Position numbers and translations under genes: made by a program
The notes under the pieces: generated by a model
Databases searched by the model: none
The model's input: the letters and a program-made list of their open reading frames with translations, nothing else
What the model was told of the DNA's origin: nothing
Assembly: GCA_019009955.1 (NCBI GenBank)
Contig: CM032228.1
Span: forward strand, 104,181,501 to 104,245,500
Origin: Riptortus pedestris
Lineage: Eukaryota > Arthropoda > Insecta > Hemiptera > Alydidae
Direction: 5' to 3'
Length of the DNA stretch: 64,000 nucleotides
Part shown: piece by piece, positions 36,267-47,668 of the stretch
Layout of the letters: the number at the start of each line of letters is the position of its first letter
Numbering within the stretch: position 1 is the first letter of the stretch

Positions 36267-37080
36267 CTATTTAGTTTTCCTCAGGCTTCGTCTTCTTCCT
36301 GTTCCAGGCGCATGGTTGCTCACACTTCTGGGCAAGTTTTTAAATTTAAAATGATAATAACATATCCAATCCGGGGTTTTTGGGTTACTTTTAGAGCGAC
36401 TATTTGATCGTCTTCGATAATGATTATTCTCGTGATAATTGCTGCGCTGTCGGGATGTACTTAATTTTGCTACTTGCCGCGATAATTTTTCAATTTTGTC
36501 CTCTAAGCACATTGGCTATTATGCTTGCATTCTTGTCCAAGCGGGAATCGGGACTATTGGTAGACAATGAGCAAAGTTCTCCTGCTTGGGCAACCTCTTG
36601 AATTTTATCCTCGATTTCCGCTAATTTATTAACATCATTTTGTTCTGTACTGACTAAAATAGCCTGTATGTTTTGTGGCAGTGCGCGGAGCCATAGTGTC
36701 TTGATAATGCGTCGGCAACAGCTCCCCCTGCTAAATGTTTCATATGACGTAATAATTGTGAAGGTTTTTCTTCCCCTAGTTGCTTCCCTTCCGAGTCCGC
36801 ATAAATACTGATTAACTTGGCTTTTATTTCCTCATATGGCGTGTCACTTGGCCTCTTAACTAAGTCCGAGGTTTGTGCGAGTACGTCAAAATCTATTTTA
36901 GGAATTATGGTATAAAATTTTGTAAGACTATTACTTATATTAGCTCTTTTAAAAATGGCTTCAACCTGGCAGAACCACAGCTCGGGATCTCTCTTCCAAA
37001 AGGGTGGTATCTTGTCGACTGTAGAGAAGGCTGATACTGCCTCAGGTTTGCTGCCTCCTGTTCCGTCCTTAATGAAATGC
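36267..37080 (-). pseudogene. gypsy gag with CHCC-type zinc motif
   Basis: On the minus strand, an open stretch from about 37080 contains VDKIPPFWKRDPELWFCQVE, then KPSQLLRHMKHLAGG, typical of Ty3/gypsy capsid. After a frameshift near 36690, AILVSTEQNDVNKLAEIEDK follows. Near 36290-36350 there is CYYHFKFK and, in another frame, CEQPCAW; together these resemble the Cys-His-Cys-Cys motif reported for CsRn1/Kabuki-type Gag rather than the common CCHC knuckle. At least two frameshifts. Confidence 0.75.
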
Positions 37081-37159
37081 TAAATACAATAATAGCTTAC
37101 TCACAGAGTTTCCTTGGTAATCACGTCGGGGGCACCACTTTAACGAAGGAACCACTTTA

Positions 37160-37449
37160 ACGTTCTTCGTTAAATAATTAAATAAACGTTCCAAATACAT
37201 CACTTTTTATTTAAGAAAGTTAAAACAGAGCAAAAAACAACATGGAACTAGAACACGAAGTTAATCACAGCGTAACATAGCCTACATATTTTTCACTGGT
37301 CTCCGCCATTTCTATAACCTATCTCTTTCCATGGCAACGTAAATTGTTCATGTTACCCCTACATTACTTCCGGCAGGTTATCCTGCGGTTACCTCTAGAA
37401 CTATTCGAGACACACGCTATTATTATTGTCCCGGCGCATTTCCGCCACA
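37160..37449 (-). repeat. 5' LTR of the gypsy element
   Basis: Starts TGTGGCGGAAATGCGCCGGG on the minus strand. Contains GGATAACCTGCCGG, AAATAAAAAGTGATG (polyadenylation-like AATAAA) and TTTATTTAATTATTTAACGA near the end. It aligns by eye along its length with 20368-20640. The exact 3' end is uncertain within about 25 bp (37137-37165). Confidence 0.7.
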
Positions 37450-37510
37450 GTTCTATACAATTTTTTGAGCCGACGTATAATAACGGAGATATTTTGAATT
37501 TTCGGAACGG
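37450..37510 (+). mobile_element. Helentron-like fragment, gypsy target
   Basis: GTTCTATACAATTTTTTGAG, then CGACGTATAATAACGGAGAT, matches the conserved body block of the Helentron-like family. The gypsy LTR begins exactly at its left edge, so the gypsy copy probably inserted into an older Helentron-like copy. Confidence 0.5.
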
Positions 37511-37599
37511 CTATGTCGCAGTCGAACAAGAACCATCTCTTCTCTTCTTGAAGTTCGACGCTCGATGACCATTCCACCGTTGTATTGTTGATTTCCCTT

Positions 37600-38849
37600 T
37601 ACTTGCAATCTATTGATAATCATTCTTGTTCTCAGCTTTGTACAATCTTGTTTTTGTAGTAATGTAATGCGTCAGTTTGTGTTATTTGAGTTATGTCTTT
37701 GTCACTTTTGGCTTGCGTATAACCATTGTGCTCTCAGTTATACCCGTTTATCCAGGTACCAAAATTAAGTGACTTTCTTATTTTTCAACTGTAGCTTATA
37801 AAGCGTGCCCTTTATATTCGTTATGATGGGATTATAGGCATAAACCTCTAAAAGGTTTAGCAAACAACTCAAGGAGTCCGTAAATAATGTGACGTTGTTG
37901 TGTGGCGCGTTGTTAATTTCTTGTGCCCCAAATGTATCGCTTCTAGTTCAGTAGTGTAGTTACTTGAGCTGTTTGGGAGACGAAGCCAGTGAACAGTGTT
38001 TTCCAGAATGGCGGCTGAACCGCATTTTGTTATCATATTTACCATGGTTTATATGAATAAGTGTGTGTGGCAGTCTGCAATGAAGTGTAGATAAGCCTTA
38101 TAAAACGTTGATGCTAGAGGGCCCATTTTATTAAATGTTTTAATGTTAAATTCGTTTGGAAATTTCTTATTCTTCATGGAGGAACTTTAATAAAGTTATT
38201 AGGAACGATGTTGTATTGGGTTAATTTATACCTTTGTAATGCATTATAATGACTGACAAAAAGACATCTTCAACTTCAACTCATTGATATAATAGCCGGT
38301 TTCGGCATATAGGGCTGCAATTGGCGGCGACTTGAATGCTCCAGTTAATATTCTTCGGCTTTGGTGTTCTAAGGTTTCTAGTACTTTCAAAATTTTAGGG
38401 TTAGCAGAGGGGAATACGATGCTTCCATAGTCTATTTGTGACCGTATAATACTTCGATAAATCCTAAGCATTCATTTTCTACCTGCACCCCAATGTCTGT
38501 TTTATAAAAAGAAATTTCATAGTTACAGCTTTTGGTATTTCACTTAAGTAGAGTTATAGGGCGGGAGGTTTTACACGTATTTAGTAAAACGTGTGGTATT
38601 CGTTTTCAGGGTTAACAATTTTAGTCCTTGGTCCATGCTCCACTGTTCTAAACTGTGAATAGTGTCTTGGATGCGTGTTTTTAGTATAGCTATTGAGCTT
38701 GAGATACCATAAATAAGAAGGCTGTCAACGAATAGGTAGTATTGACCATCAAGATAGATAGATTTTTTTTAATGGCTAATATATACATATTTTAGCCTGA
38801 GTCTGGCCCTTTTAGTGGTAGTAATCTTACTAGTAATATTCAAAAATAA

Positions 38850-38888
<39 letters not shown>

Positions 38889-40000
38889 AACTAGTGACAT
38901 AATATTAACCTACTATATACAATAAAATAATACATTTTCCATTTTTTTTTTATTAAATGTTTTCAGGTGCTTAAACTTCTAAAATTCTTTATAATTTAAT
39001 CTGATTAGTACTATTCAACATAAAAGTATTTACTTTTGTTTATTTGTTTACTATGACGCGTTAATTGACTTCGTTGGACATTTCTAAATTATAGTGTTTA
39101 ATTTTCAAGATAATGGTATAAACTATGTCATTGCCTAGTTGCATACTGCTGACAGGAATGAGTAAATCATGTTCAATTTATAAATGTCCTCAATGTGAAG
39201 AATATTTTCCAGTGACATTAAGTTATCACTTGTGGCTATAAACTTCTTCAAGTATTGCTCTCTATAATAGCTGTATTCCGAGTATTGCAATAATAAATGT
39301 TTTAATCCGTCTGATATAAATTCTGGGCAGCATTCACAAATTTCTCCGGATTTTAGTATTGAACATCAATAGGAATGTAATCACAAATGGTGTCAAATGC
39401 TATATTAAAAAGTGTTGAACTCCAGACACATCCTTGTAGAACGCCGTTTTCTTGACTAAGTTATTTGGAATAAGCAATATTTCAAGAAAGAAAGTTTTTT
39501 ATGAAGATAAGGATCTTTCCTTGAATTTTCCGTTCTATCAGTTTTGAGATCATAATCCTTTTTCAAACTGTAACAAGGGCTTTTTCTATGTCAAAAGAAA
39601 TAGCTAGTACTGATTTTTTTATTTGTGAATGTTTCTAGGATGTCAGTCTCTAATTTTACCATAATATCTATGGTGGAGTGTTTAGGCCTTAATTCACATT
39701 GGTTTTTAGAAAGTAGTTTATTAGATTCAAGAAACGAGAAGAGCCGTTTGCTAAACATTCTTTCGAAAATATTTGAAAGACAGCTGCCAAGGGCTATCGA
39801 TCTGTAACTAGTTGGTTGGGATTTATCATTATTAGGCTTCAAGATCGGTATGATGATTAATTCTTTCCAACATTCAGATATATCCCCACTATCATATATT
39901 ACATTCAATTTTTTGAAGAGGGTGGTTGAGAATCGTATTTTTAAAATGATAACGAATACAACTAAAAATCTCTGACGGAAGTCCTTTTGCTATATTGAAA
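37600..40000 (-). mobile_element. I/Nimb-like LINE with RNase H, decayed (minus copy)
   Basis: Reading down from 40000: RT start (GLPSEIFS, then CWKELIIIPILKPNNDK and SYRSIALGSCLSNIFERM), RT middle near 39360-39480 (SQENGVLQGC, STLFNIAFDTICDYIP), a 602-bp insertion (38753-39354), the catalytic region changed to YLFVDSLLIY (38700-38752), the thumb/connection (IIRSQIDYGSIVF), PPWRIRNF, and RNase H remnants with TTELEAIHLG and LFTDSLSCLLNLLEVYAYNP (37830-38040). Several stops and frameshifts. The first Asp of the YADD box is preserved only as VDS. Dead element. Confidence 0.75.
38753..39354 (-). mobile_element. short 5'-truncated LINE inside another LINE
   Basis: A 602-bp insertion flanked by 15-bp direct repeats, AGTATTGACCATCAA (38738-38752) and AGTATTGAACATCAA (39355-39369), one mismatch. 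The minus strand reads CECCPEFISDGLKHLLLQYS and ends in a stop; the 3' tip has AAAAAAAATCTATCTATCT. The protein pattern and (TATC)n tip are those of the LINE at 27381-28647. An internal (TA)n lies at 38854-38884. It interrupts the host LINE exactly between two adjacent RT motifs. Confidence 0.8.
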
Positions 40001-43000
40001 TGGATTAGCCAGTTTTCTGAAGACATCAGTGTATCCAAACAACGTCGAAATGGAACTCTTTTACTCAAATGCCCTAGAACACATATATCTGAAAACATAA
40101 TTCAAACTAATATGTTTTATGATTTGACAATAGATGTCAGCCCTCATAAAACAAAAAATTCATCAAGAGGCGTATTTTATTGTCGGGAAATTCAAGAATA
40201 GAACGAAGAAGAAATCTTTTATGAATTATAGGAGGAAGGAATTATTGCTGTTCGAAGAATTGACTCAAGACGTAATCCACAGTCTCCTCTTTTTGACTGT
40301 AAGTTTAATAGAGTCGAATTACCTCAGTATATGAAATTGTTTGCCTAATAGTGAAAGTCAGGAGTAAATCCCAAAGCTAATGATCTGTCACCACTTACAG
40401 AACCATGGGCATGTTGGTGACCGATGTAAGAATGAACCAGGTTGCACTTTCTGTGTAAATTCTCGACACGAAAACAAATGTAGTTCTCTGAAATGCAATC
40501 TATGTATTATGAAGCATAAGACTTGATAAAAATTGTCTTATCGTCGTTTGAGAACAGCACGATTTGAAGTCTATGGTCCATGAAAAACTCTCATACAGAC
40601 TTGCAAGATCCAAAAATCTGTAAAAAGACATATGATGAAGCCACAGCTCCTTAAGATAATAGCATGAATTTGGAAAAACCTTCCGATTTAAAGAGACATC
40701 CCAGTAATAAGGACTGTAAAAAGCCATGCCTCTCAGTGTTTGTTACAAGAACCACCTACCATTGTACAAAACCTTTTAAATACTATATTTCGCCTAGAAA
40801 AGAGAATTACAGCGTTGGAAACAAGACTTTTCCCCAGAAACGAAACACTTCATTGAAAGTAGCAAATTATCTAGCCTCGAATCTACAAGCGGTGTACTAG
40901 TAGCATCAATGACAAAGTCTGTGACAACATCTTTTGACAAAAGTCTCGACAAAGTCTTTTGAACAAATATCTTTGAAACAAGCCAGTTTGCCTTAATTCC
41001 ACAATCGTTCCAACGCTGCTTCGCGTTGCTGATGAGTCACCGTATGACGAAAACGATCACCACCAAAGTCCCACATCTAACACTGAAACTTATCAATTAC
41101 AGGATGTTTCGGGATGCAATTTCAGTGCGTTGACATGTTTGGGATGACTTCGTTTCGATATTTCGGATCTCTTCAGCTAGGCGTGCGCAAACGTGAGCTT
41201 TCGCTCCAGTGCTAACCTAGAACAAAGTTGAGTAAACGGAAATTTGCTTTTTGCGTATGTCCCCAAATATTTTAGCAATACAGGGAATTCATGGTGCTCC
41301 TAATGTACGAATTCCAACTCATGGTTTTACTGAGTTCAAAAAAGATTGCACAACAGGCGATAAAGCAATCTGGTGGTGTATGCATATTCCTAAAAGATCA
41401 CTTTTATATTATGTAACAATCCGCTCTTGTTTATAGGCAGTAGAAGTTACAGCATACATTTCGTAAATGACTCTTATGCTCCATCTACACCCCCCCCCCC
41501 AAAGATAATTTGGATTGTGAACTCTTTGAACATCTGTACTATCTCTAAAATATCCCAACTACCCCTACTCAAATAATAATACTTTGTGACTTTAATTGCC
41601 GAATTTTTGCTTGGGGATCAAATATATCTGACTCTCAGGGCATGAAGTTGTCAACAAGCGTAGAAAAGTAATATGACTTAATACAATACCATTAACTAAA
41701 TAAATGCCCGATTAAATCAATAGACAAATTTACAGGATTTATAAAACAAGCTGCAAACAATTTTATACCGTTCCAAATCATCAGAAAAGTTCAGTTCCAT
41801 GTTAGAACGGAGAATGTGCCGCTGCTGTAGCGGACTGAAAGAGAATATTTCTAGTCTTCTCCAGATGTCCCAGCCCTTACGCCCTAGAACGATATAAAAG
41901 AGCAAAACGGAGAGCTAACGCCATAATAAAGAAGAGCTAAAAGCAATGCTCAATAGAATTTATATCATTCATAAATAAACATACTCCATCTAAAGAAATT
42001 TGGCAATATATTAGTAAAATTCAAAATAAAAAATATGACACTCCAATTTCCGGCTTGAAAATTGATGATAAAACTATTCAAAACCATTGGACATCTGTAA
42101 CGCTCTCGGGAAATATGATCAATCAACATTTGATGTCATTCCAAAAATAAAGATTTTTTGCAACACAAAAAACATAAAGAACAGATTCCGATTCAAATTC
42201 TACGTGACACTTCTGTCTCATTGAATGAATTATTCAATAAGCGTGAATCGAAATATGCTATTAAAAAGTGTAGACAATCTGCATCTGGAAAATACTGGAT
42301 GGCATATGATACAATACTCTGAAAAAAACTCCCTAATATAGCACTCATCCCCTATCTTCAACTTATCAACAATATTTTTCAAATTGGCAAATATCCTGGA
42401 CTATGGAAAGAGTCAATACTTTAACCTATTGTTTGCCACTATGATGGATCCAGCGGTCGAAGCCTTTAATTTAATATTACTTTTATTTATTTTATTTCTT
42501 AAAATATCGTATATTTGTGAATTATATTCAGTTCCAAATACAGTCCGCTAGAGAATTGCAACATACAATTTTTACTGATAAAACTTTAGCAATAAGTGAC
42601 TAGATTTGCAATATAATTTTTACTGATAAAATTTTAGCAAATAGTGACTAACACCTATATTGAAGTCCAACCAAGACATGTATAGACCGATTGTCTTATT
42701 GCCTGTCAAAGCTATTCGAAAGAATGATCTACAACCATCTAGTATGGTTCCTTAAATCGATCGAACTCCTTTCTAAATATTAATTTAATTTTAGGCCTAA
42801 TCCCTCCACCATCACATAGTAAAACTAGAAAGTGACATACTAAATGCATTTATAAAAAAAGAAACTCGAACTAGCCTATCATTTGGCATTGAAAAAGCTT
42901 ATGACGCAGTATGGAGAAGATGCCTGTCTCAGCTAAACGAATGGAATATTCCGCCAAGAATACTTACGTTTGTAAAGTCTTTCCTTAGCAATCGATCATC

Positions 43001-44260
43001 AGAGTTTAACAAGGGATATCTCTCTCAGACTCATTCCAATGGAGTGCCATAAGGTAGTGGTTTAAGTACCACTCTTTTTAATATTGCAATTAATAATGTC
43101 ACTGAATATATACCACCTGGCGTGTATTACTGTTTGTTAGTCGATCATATCATCGTCTACTCAATCTCTGCCCATTTTGATGTGGTAATAGAACGAATAA
43201 AATACACCATAAATAATTTAGAAAAGTGGAGCGAGAAAAGCGGTCTACAGTTTTCATCACTAAAACAAAATCTATTCTTTTCACTAAAAAACCAGCAACT
43301 TATATATTTACCAAAATGAATCACCTGCAACAGGCATAATAAAATTTTTAGGAGTAACCTTCGATAAAAAGATGACCTGGGTACCTCATATTAAAATGCT
43401 ATCCCAAAATTGCAAAAAAATCCCTTAATTTACTACGAGTTATTGGAAACACAAAATGGGGAGCAGATCTAAAAAATATGATGGTATATCGCTCGTATAC
43501 GAGATCCATTTTAGACTATGAGGGTATAGTTTACTCGGGAGCCAAAACATCAAACCACCACCTTCCAACTTAACTATTCTTGAGGTCATCCAAAACACAG
43601 GCCTAAGATTAACTACAAGTACTTTTCGAACAACTCCAAGTATAAGCGTGTGTGCAGAAACTGGAGAACTTCCGTTAAATCATCGTTATTCGTATAATAT
43701 CATGAAATATAGCATATCAACACTTTGCAGACAATCATGCCAATACATTGAATACATCACACAAACTCCAAACATGACCGACTATATTGATAATCCCAAT
43801 TCACATAAACCCTATCACTTCACACCGTTTCAAAAGCTACTTCAAAAGCTACTACAGCCACATTACCTAAAATGTATCCACTGCAACACAGGAGCTTGGC
43901 TAATACATATACAACTTCCCCCTTAAAAAATTAAAGAAATCACCCACTCTTCCGTGAACTATAAACACGAGTACCGGAACATAGTTACAGAAAACAGGAT
44001 ATGACTTTTCATATGTAAAAATGGCTCGAAATATGCAGAAAAATGTGGCTGAGCCGTCATAGAGGGGAACGAAGTATTAGCGTGTGTACAACCGGGCATA
44101 CAAAGTAACTTCAATGCAGAGCTACATGGCTTACTAGTTGGACTGCAACACCTTACTAGATACCTGGCTCCTCAGCTCTATACTGTCAATACTTGATCTT
44201 CACTTAATGAATCACCATTGTATTTTTTTCAATCACAGTTATTCATTATCTATTAGTGAC
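39995..44260 (+). mobile_element. I/Nimb-like LINE, near full length but decayed (plus copy A)
   Basis: Order of recognisable parts: ORF1 RNA-binding region (RRNGTLLLKCP, SSRGVFYCRE) at 39995-40200; zinc knuckles at about 40385-40510 (CHHLQNHGHVGDRC, then CTFCVNSRHENKC); endonuclease (AIQGIHGAPNVRIP near 41270, LCDFNCRIFAWGSN near 41580); RT (IEKAYDAVWRRC near 42890, SNGVP and STTLFNIAINNV near 43040-43100, LLVDH in place of YADD); thumb (SIPS-type TRSILDYEGIVY near 43500); RNase H remnant (SNFNAELHGLLVGLQ near 44110). Many stops. It abuts the minus LINE head to head at about 40000. Confidence 0.75.
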
Positions 44261-44269
44261 GACAGTGAA

Positions 44270-44820
44270 TTAATTGTGAAGTTTAAAAAATGCAAATATG
44301 TCCATTAATATTAAAGACAGAGAATAGATGTATAAACAGTACTTATAGTACATTTTATTTGCAACAAGATATAATAATTTCTATATAATTTCTCGATTTG
44401 ACGTATAACAACGGAAATATATTTTGAAATTTCGAAACCCCTCCCGTATTTATGGTACGATTTCAGGCGTTATCTAATACGGACGTTACAGTTGAATGAA
44501 AGGTTTAAATATTGAGTTTGGAATAGATCAAATAAACATTTTCCAATGAAGACCGGAAAATATTAATTGATGACATCATCATACTACTACGTATTTGCAT
44601 GTATCTCAGTAAAAGTTCAATGAAGACAATATTTATTATTTATGCTTCAAATAAAGTGGTTCATGATATAACAGCTAGTGGCTCAGTTACGTAATTGAAA
44701 ATCTAATGAGTAGAAGTGTGTATTTTTTTTGCAGAAAGCAAACAAATGTCGCTTAAAATTTGAGTTAAACAGAAAATATATATAAAAGTCTAAACTAAGC
44801 AGGTTTCACGTCCTTTTATG
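44270..44820 (+). mobile_element. Helentron-like element, heavily decayed
   Basis: The body blocks are present: TATGTCCATTAATATTAAAGA, TTTGCAACAAGATATAATAA, CGATTTGACGTATAACAACG, CCCCTCCCGT and ATTTCAGGCGTTATC. A second lap follows (TATTTGCATGTATCTCAG and on). A piece of 5' end (GTCTAAACTAAGCAGGTTTC) lies at about 44788-44807. No palindromic 3' end remains. Confidence 0.5.
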
Positions 44821-44850
44821 ACACATTTGTAGACTCATCTAACCACATAT

Positions 44851-44855
44851 TATAT

Positions 44856-44909
<54 letters not shown>

Positions 44910-45440
44910 GTAACCTCTGTCTGTACATTGATTTTATCCTTGAAATTTCTCGATAATTTTTTGTGTAACATGCCATTGACACGATATCTGCAGTTTGTGG
45001 TTTTGGTGTCTGTTTGTTTGATACCTTTTCACGTCAAAACTACGGAATCGAATATTATAAAACCTGGTTACAACTATTCCAGCTTAGACTTTAGACCATA
45101 TTACTATTCTGAGATATTTCGTTTTCTATTAGTTTTTCAGCGAACATACACAAAAAAAAGTTGTTCATTTTACTGTTTAGAGCTATGTTTGTTGTATAGC
45201 AAAGTATAAACCAGGTACAAGATAGAAACTGTAGCGGGAGTCAAAAATTTTATTGGGCAAAAAAAACTAAACGGAACTCAACGAAACTGCCTAAGTGGGT
45301 TAATATTAACATCTTATTGATTAAAAGCTTTATTAACATTCGCTAACAACTATAGCGGAGTCAAAATGTTTATTGGCCACTAACGGTTATTAGCGGGAAA
45401 GGGGTAGATGGCGCGAAGTAATGACAAATACTGTCAATGG
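44851..45440 (-). repeat. tandem-monomer element, minus copy
   Basis: (TA)n at 44851-44906 is followed, in minus orientation, by the tail (AACCTCTGTCTGTACATTGA, CAGTTTGTGGTTTTGGTGTC, TACCTTTTCACG) and one monomer (TTCGTTTTCTATTAGTTTTT, AAAAAGTTGTTCATTTTACT). It then diverges. An open frame at 44928-45209 is a chance reading of this tail. Confidence 0.7.
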
Positions 45441-45938
45441 TTATTATTTACATTGCCCACATTATTAGAAATATGTGTAGTTGAGTAGGAAGTTGTTAAC
45501 TTTTGACTAATTATTTATTTTTTTATGATTCAAGGTTATTCTGCAAGCCCCAAGGAAAATTTAGAGCTTGCCAGAAAGCCATTATGCAACACACATGAAC
45601 ACTGAGATTTAGAGGAATTTTCGTCATGCACACATGAATCGCGTGACAAAAGTAATGATGATTTGCGTTTTAAACCGCAACTAAACGTTAAATGGTGGTC
45701 TGAAACAAATATAAAGTAACTAGTTACTCATTAAGCTTTACATGATAGACTTACGCAACATTTAATGCTTACTCTTTTAATGGTGTATTATCCTCAGAAA
45801 TGAAAATTGTTTAAATATCATAAATCATTTAAACAGAACAATGTTAAAGGGATTGTAAGTGTTGGGTAGGTGTATATAGTTATTTGTTATCATTACTCCA
45901 TTAATATGTTACACTTAACAGAGCAATTTAAAAAAAAG
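45441..45938. other. no recognisable feature
   Basis: AT-rich sequence without coding signal or transposon ends that I can see. Confidence 0.6.
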
Positions 45939-46604
45939 TCCGTCACGCAGAGGCCGCGTAAACTAAGCAGATTTCCCACGTGAAATTTTACAATAGAAAA
46001 TTCTCCATACTGGTAATACAACACCACGGTGATTAAATACAAACGGTAATAAGAAATCTTTCAGTTAATTAAAATAAATTCCCAACTGAAACCGCTTCTG
46101 AATTGTAAGAATAATTTATATTTTAATATCTCAAATTTTAGTAGTCCAAGAACTAAAGAAGGGGGGGGGATGAACAGAACGTATTTGCATAAATCTCACA
46201 AAGTAACGAAGGTAAGGTAAGGTTAGAAACGACAGGTAAGGTTAAAAGAAGCTTCCACCTGAGGCGAGAAGTTACGAAAATGGCCGACCTAATCCGAACT
46301 ATACCCGACCACGGACTTCATAAAAATACAAATATCTCGGTTAATATTCAAGTTAGAGAATAAATGTGTATAACGATATTTATAGTAAATTTAATTTGCA
46401 ATAAGATTGGTTCCATACAACTTTTCGATCCGATGCATAATAACGGAGATATGTTTAATTTTCAAAAATCCCCCCTTTAAACCCCCTCTCCCTCTAGTCC
46501 GATTTCAGCCATTAACGAACTTGATCTGTCTTTTTACATAAAACGGTTAAATATCGAGTTTCGTAACGATCAAACAAAAATTGCGACCGCTAGAGCGTTA
46601 ACCG

Positions 46605-46650
<46 letters not shown>

Positions 46651-46770
46651 GAACGGACCTCATTTTCGTCATCTCCTGGGTAGGATCGATGGACATTTGA
46701 AGCAATTTTTCGAAAATCGCGTCATGAGTACGACCTCAATAGCTGATTTCCCTTAAGGGAAATCTGCTAA
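45939..46770 (+). mobile_element. Helentron-like (DINE-1/HINE-type) element, best-preserved copy (832 bp)
   Basis: The 5' end TCCGTCACGCAGAGGCCGCG is followed by AACTAAGCAGATTTCCC, the sub-terminal repeat. The body reads ATATCTCGGTTAATATTCAA, TTGCAATAAGATTGGTTCCA, CGATCCGATGCATAATAACG, a C-rich run, GATTTCAGCCATTAACGAAC, AAATATCGAGTTTCGTAACG, TTGCGACCGCTAGAGCG, then (TA)n at 46610-46644. The 3' block has GGACCTCATTTTCGTCATCT, GGGTAGGATCGATGGACATT, the palindrome GATTTCCCTTAAGGGAAATC and TGCTAA. The inverted CTAAGCAGATTTCCC / GGGAAATCTGCTAA pair, central microsatellite, 3' hairpin and CTAA end match DINE-1/HINE architecture. Non-coding. Confidence 0.8.
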
Positions 46771-47217
46771 AATATGAGTACTAAGTTTCTTCTTGGAGCA
46801 TACAATATAATATTTATAATAATTGTTATTGACTAAATAAAATTGATTTATATGTAGTGCTTGAAACCGCTTTTGTGATTATAAATTGATAATATTATAT
46901 AAATTGTAATTAACAAATGCTATCCTGTATTATGACATTTATGATCCAAAATGTTTTGAGCGATTGAATCGTAACCGCTTAACTTTAGCCTGGCAGACCT
47001 CAGTAAGAGTACACCGATTGCCCACATCCCCAGAAAACTGTAAAATGTAAAAAAAGTAAATAGGTAGATAGGAAATTTAAATAAATAGTGTTGATTATAT
47101 TCCTATAATGTAGTAATAATGATTGAATGCTATTCCTAATTATGATTGGTCAGGATATATTTTTTTTTATTCTTAATAATACTAAATAAGTTAATGAATA
47201 ACAGTGAAGTAATGAAT
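46771..47217. other. no recognisable feature
   Basis: AT-rich unique-looking sequence between a Helentron-like copy and the hairpin at 47218. Nothing I can name. Confidence 0.6.
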
Positions 47218-47288
47218 TGACAGGAACCAAGGATTCCCTGTGACTCTAGTCACAGGAAGGAGTCACAGGGAATCCTTGGTTCCTGTCA
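47218..47288. repeat. perfect 29-bp inverted repeat with 13-nt loop
   Basis: The left arm 47218-47246 (TGACAGGAACCAAGGATTCC and on) is exactly complementary to the right arm 47260-47288. Outside the arms, AATGAA is also matched after one mismatch, so the stem is about 36 bp. The loop (TAGTCACAGGAAG) repeats TCACAGG of the arm. The GC content is above that of the neighbourhood. Function unknown; it could be a hairpin transcript precursor or a repair product. Confidence 0.85.
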
Positions 47289-47420
47289 CTTCATTGTGAA
47301 GAGCAGGACACTGATGATGGAGCGTATGCTCTGAAAGCGCTCTGTCACAACGAATAAAGAATAGTGAAGGAACGAGGCGTTTTTTCTTACCCGAGGTACC
47401 TTATCTAGTATACGGTATAC
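47289..47420. repeat. retroelement 3'-end-like text and remnant 5' module
   Basis: GATGGAGCGTATGCTCTGAA, GCGCTCTGTCAC and GAATAAAGAATAGTGAAGGA look like the 3' end of an arthropod LINE or SINE. CCCGAGGTACCTTATCTAGTA at about 47392-47412 is an inverted start of the tandem-monomer 5' module. Family assignment uncertain. Confidence 0.35.
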
Positions 47421-47504
47421 GCAACTTTTATGTAGCAGCATTTTTCAATAAAATGTGCCGTTTATGAAATAAAGATTTGTGCATTTTAAGATATTTTAAA
47501 GAGA

Positions 47505-47668
47505 AGTACTGGAGAAGGTTACGAGGTTGAATATAGACTGATAGGATTTTTCAGGGGTCCCAATTATGGCATACCAAGTCTCAACCTTGTATTAAAATAA
47601 TTGGAAATTTTTGGTAAAATAATGGGAGATTTTCTTGGAGGCACGGGAAGCTGGGACACCTTGTGTGT
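47505..47668. mobile_element. decayed copy of the CAGGGTGTCCCAA MITE
   Basis: Shares AGAAGTACTGGAGAAGG, GGTTGAATATAGACTGATAG, TCAGGGGTCCCAATTATGGC and CTTGTATTAAAATAATTGGA with the intact MITE at 51343-51571, and ends GCTGGGACACCTTGTG. The left terminal repeat is missing. Confidence 0.65.

Larger units (their letters stand above)
34788..37449 (-). mobile_element. Ty3/gypsy (CsRn1/Kabuki-like) retrotransposon with internal deletion
   Basis: Minus-strand element. The 5' LTR starts TGTGGCGGAAATGCG at 37449. A primer-binding-like site TGGTGCCCCCGACGTGA (about 37120-37136) differs by one base from a tRNA-Trp-type site as I remember it. Gag follows (37080-36267), then protease (36256-36056), the start of reverse transcriptase (to about 35573), then integrase from its middle (35568-34914). 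A purine tract GGGGGGAGAAC sits just before the 3' LTR start TGTGGTGGAAG at 34823, of which only about 35 bp remain. Most of RT, RNase H and the N-terminal integrase are deleted. The element sits in a Helentron-like fragment (37450-37510). Confidence 0.85.
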
